This document shows positions 63,011 through 64,000 of a stretch of DNA of 64,000 nt, piece after piece (within the stretch, counting starts at the first letter, position 1; every line of letters starts with the position of its first letter). This stretch comes from Rhizobium sp. FY34 (GTDB taxonomy: Bacteria > Pseudomonadota > Alphaproteobacteria > Rhizobiales > Rhizobiaceae): NCBI RefSeq assembly GCF_005222845.1, contig NZ_STFZ01000018.1, forward strand, positions 434,001-498,000, read 5' to 3'. Both the position numbers and the translations under genes were made by a program. Under the pieces are notes generated by a model. The model did not search any database and was not told the origin of the DNA. It worked only from the letters and a program-made list of their open reading frames with translations.

Positions 63011-63511
63011 ATGCAGCATGTCCATTCCTACCGTCCGGCTGGCGAGGTGTCCGATCCGCCCGTCGATATCGTCACGCTTCCTCATGATCTGCGCCATCTG
63101 CGCCGCAAGCTCCTGCATCTCTCCAATGGCGACATGGTGATGCTGGATCTGAAGGAAGCCGTGCTGTTTCACGATGGCGACCGGTTGGTGCTGGAGAATG
63201 GCGATACGGTGGAAGTGAAGGCGGCGGCGGAGAAGCTGTTCGAGGTGCGCGCCAAGAACCGGCTGCATCTCATCGAACTCGCCTGGCATCTCGGCAACCG
63301 GCATCTCTCGGCGCAGATCGAGGAAGACCGTATCCTCATCCTGCGCGATCATGTGATCCGCTCCATGCTGCAGGGGCTCGGCGCCACGGTTCTGGATGTC
63401 GAGGAAGGCTTTCAGCCGGCTCGCGGCGCCTATCATGCACATGGGGGCCATGAGCATGCGCATGGCGCCCATGACCATGCCCATGGCCACGCGCATCACA
63501 GCCATGACTGA
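63011..63511 (+). CDS. ureE: Urease nickel chaperone UreE
   Basis: 166 residues. The peptide-binding N-terminal half ([19 protein letters not shown]) and metal-binding half ([36 protein letters not shown]) are intact. The His-rich tail has about a dozen His residues for nickel storage ([20 protein letters not shown]). It delivers Ni to the UreDFG-urease complex. ureF follows after 6 bp. Confidence 0.96.
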   Translation: MQHVHSYRPAGEVSDPPVDIVTLPHDLRHLRRKLLHLSNGDMVMLDLKEAVLFHDGDRLVLENGDTVEVKAAAEKLFEVRAKNRLHLIELAWHLGNRHLSAQIEEDRILILRDHVIRSMLQGLGATVLDVEEGFQPARGAYHAHGGHEHAHGAHDHAHGHAHHSHD

Positions 63512-63517
63512 CTTCAC

Positions 63518-64000
63518 ATGAGTTCGGCAAGCCAAACGCAGGCGTTGCTGCGGCTGATGGCCTGGCTGTCGCCAGCCTTTCCGGTCGGCGGCTTTGCCTA
63601 TTCCGGCGGGCTGGAACGCGCGGTGCACGACCGTCTAGTCTCCGATGCGCTGGGCCTGCGCGACTGGCTGTCCACGCTTTTGACGCATGGCAGCGGCTGG
63701 AACGATGCGGTGCTGCTGGCGGCTGCCCATCGGGCGGTCGGGCGGCCAGAGGAGATCGTCGAACTCAGCGCACTTGGTCTGGCGCTGGCCGGTTCGGCGG
63801 AACGGCATCTCGAAACGCTGTCGCTCGGCCGGGCTTTTGTGGCGGCAGCCTCCGCCTGGCCGCATCCGGTGTTCGACAGAATGCCGAAGGATTGCCCCTA
63901 TCCGGTGGCGGTGGGCGCCATTTCCGCCGCGCATGGCGTGGGCCTGGAACAGGCACTGGCGGCCTATAGCCATGCGCTTGTCTCGCAAGGCGTGTCTGCC
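63518..64000 (+). CDS. ureF: Urease accessory protein UreF (cut by window edge)
   Basis: 161 residues are visible from ATG 63518 with no stop before the edge. The N-terminus [20 protein letters not shown] followed by GGLERAV is diagnostic of UreF, which joins UreD and UreG in the nickel-loading complex. The helical pattern continues to the end. ureG is presumably next, outside the window. Confidence 0.93.
   Translation, partial: MSSASQTQALLRLMAWLSPAFPVGGFAYSGGLERAVHDRLVSDALGLRDWLSTLLTHGSGWNDAVLLAAAHRAVGRPEEIVELSALGLALAGSAERHLETLSLGRAFVAAASAWPHPVFDRMPKDCPYPVAVGAISAAHGVGLEQALAAYSHALVSQGVSA

Overview
The window looks like chromosomal DNA of an alphaproteobacterium of the Rhizobiaceae (Agrobacterium/Rhizobium/Allorhizobium-like). 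Four things suggest this. It carries the alphaproteobacterial cell-cycle set (ctrA, chpT, sciP, an EipA/DUF1134 gene). It has an RpoH sigma factor, a urt/ure urea block and a liv transporter of rhizobial type. Coding regions are GC-rich. Mosaic palindromic repeats of the kind common in rhizobial intergenic DNA are present. Placement at genus level is inference. Everything here was read by eye, with no database search.

Layout. (1) 1-6178: a catabolic import block on the minus strand (NMT1/THI5-type binding protein, ABC ATPase, permease, and a cytosine-deaminase-like amidohydrolase cut by the window edge). A divergent LysR regulator and a creatininase-family hydrolase accompany it. (2) 6325-13580: EamA exporter, purA, a large repeat-rich membrane protein, a FosX-like enzyme and a two-gene ABC exporter. 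(3) 13641-19737: rpoH, a methyltransferase, a small XRE regulator inserted at the 3' end of rluD, rluD itself, a TrmH-type RNA methyltransferase and a coiled-coil membrane protein. (4) 19848-24690: cell-cycle hub with eipA, chpT, a single-domain receiver, ctrA, a FliJ-like gene and sciP. CtrA-like and GANTC sites sit in its promoters. (5) 24936-34525: a phage/GTA-tail-like DUF2793 protein, sarcosine oxidase soxBDAG, a ParDE-type toxin-antitoxin pair and a dimethylglycine/sarcosine-dehydrogenase-like enzyme. (6) 34745-41617: livHMGF, a small membrane protein, a Leu/Ile/Val-type binding protein, a lipoprotein and cheD. (7) 41918-49577: an aromatic-acid-type MFS permease flanked by a 405-bp duplication of a response-regulator 3' end, the intact response regulator, a hybrid histidine kinase whose sensor half is a whole NCS1-type permease, and an MFS exporter. 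(8) 49771-64000: urtABCDE, an esterase, then ureD, ureA, ureB, ureC, ureE and ureF (cut by the edge), with several unrelated small genes interleaved.

How the genes work together. Many are about nitrogen from small amidines, imides and methylated amines. The deaminase/creatininase import block could feed creatinine-, hydantoin- or pyrimidine-like compounds. SoxBDAG and the DMGDH-like protein oxidise N-methylglycines. Urt imports urea and urease splits it. The NCS1-kinase/response-regulator pair lies on the opposite strand next to urtA and is a good candidate for a sensor of a nucleobase-, hydantoin- or allantoin-like signal.

Most unusual features: the NCS1 permease-cysteine cluster-histidine kinase-receiver fusion (44778-48161); two separate insertions with the same geometry, in which cargo (XRE gene; MFS gene) sits between an intact gene and a displaced second copy of that gene's 3' end; and palindromic mosaic repeats placed inside transporter operons.
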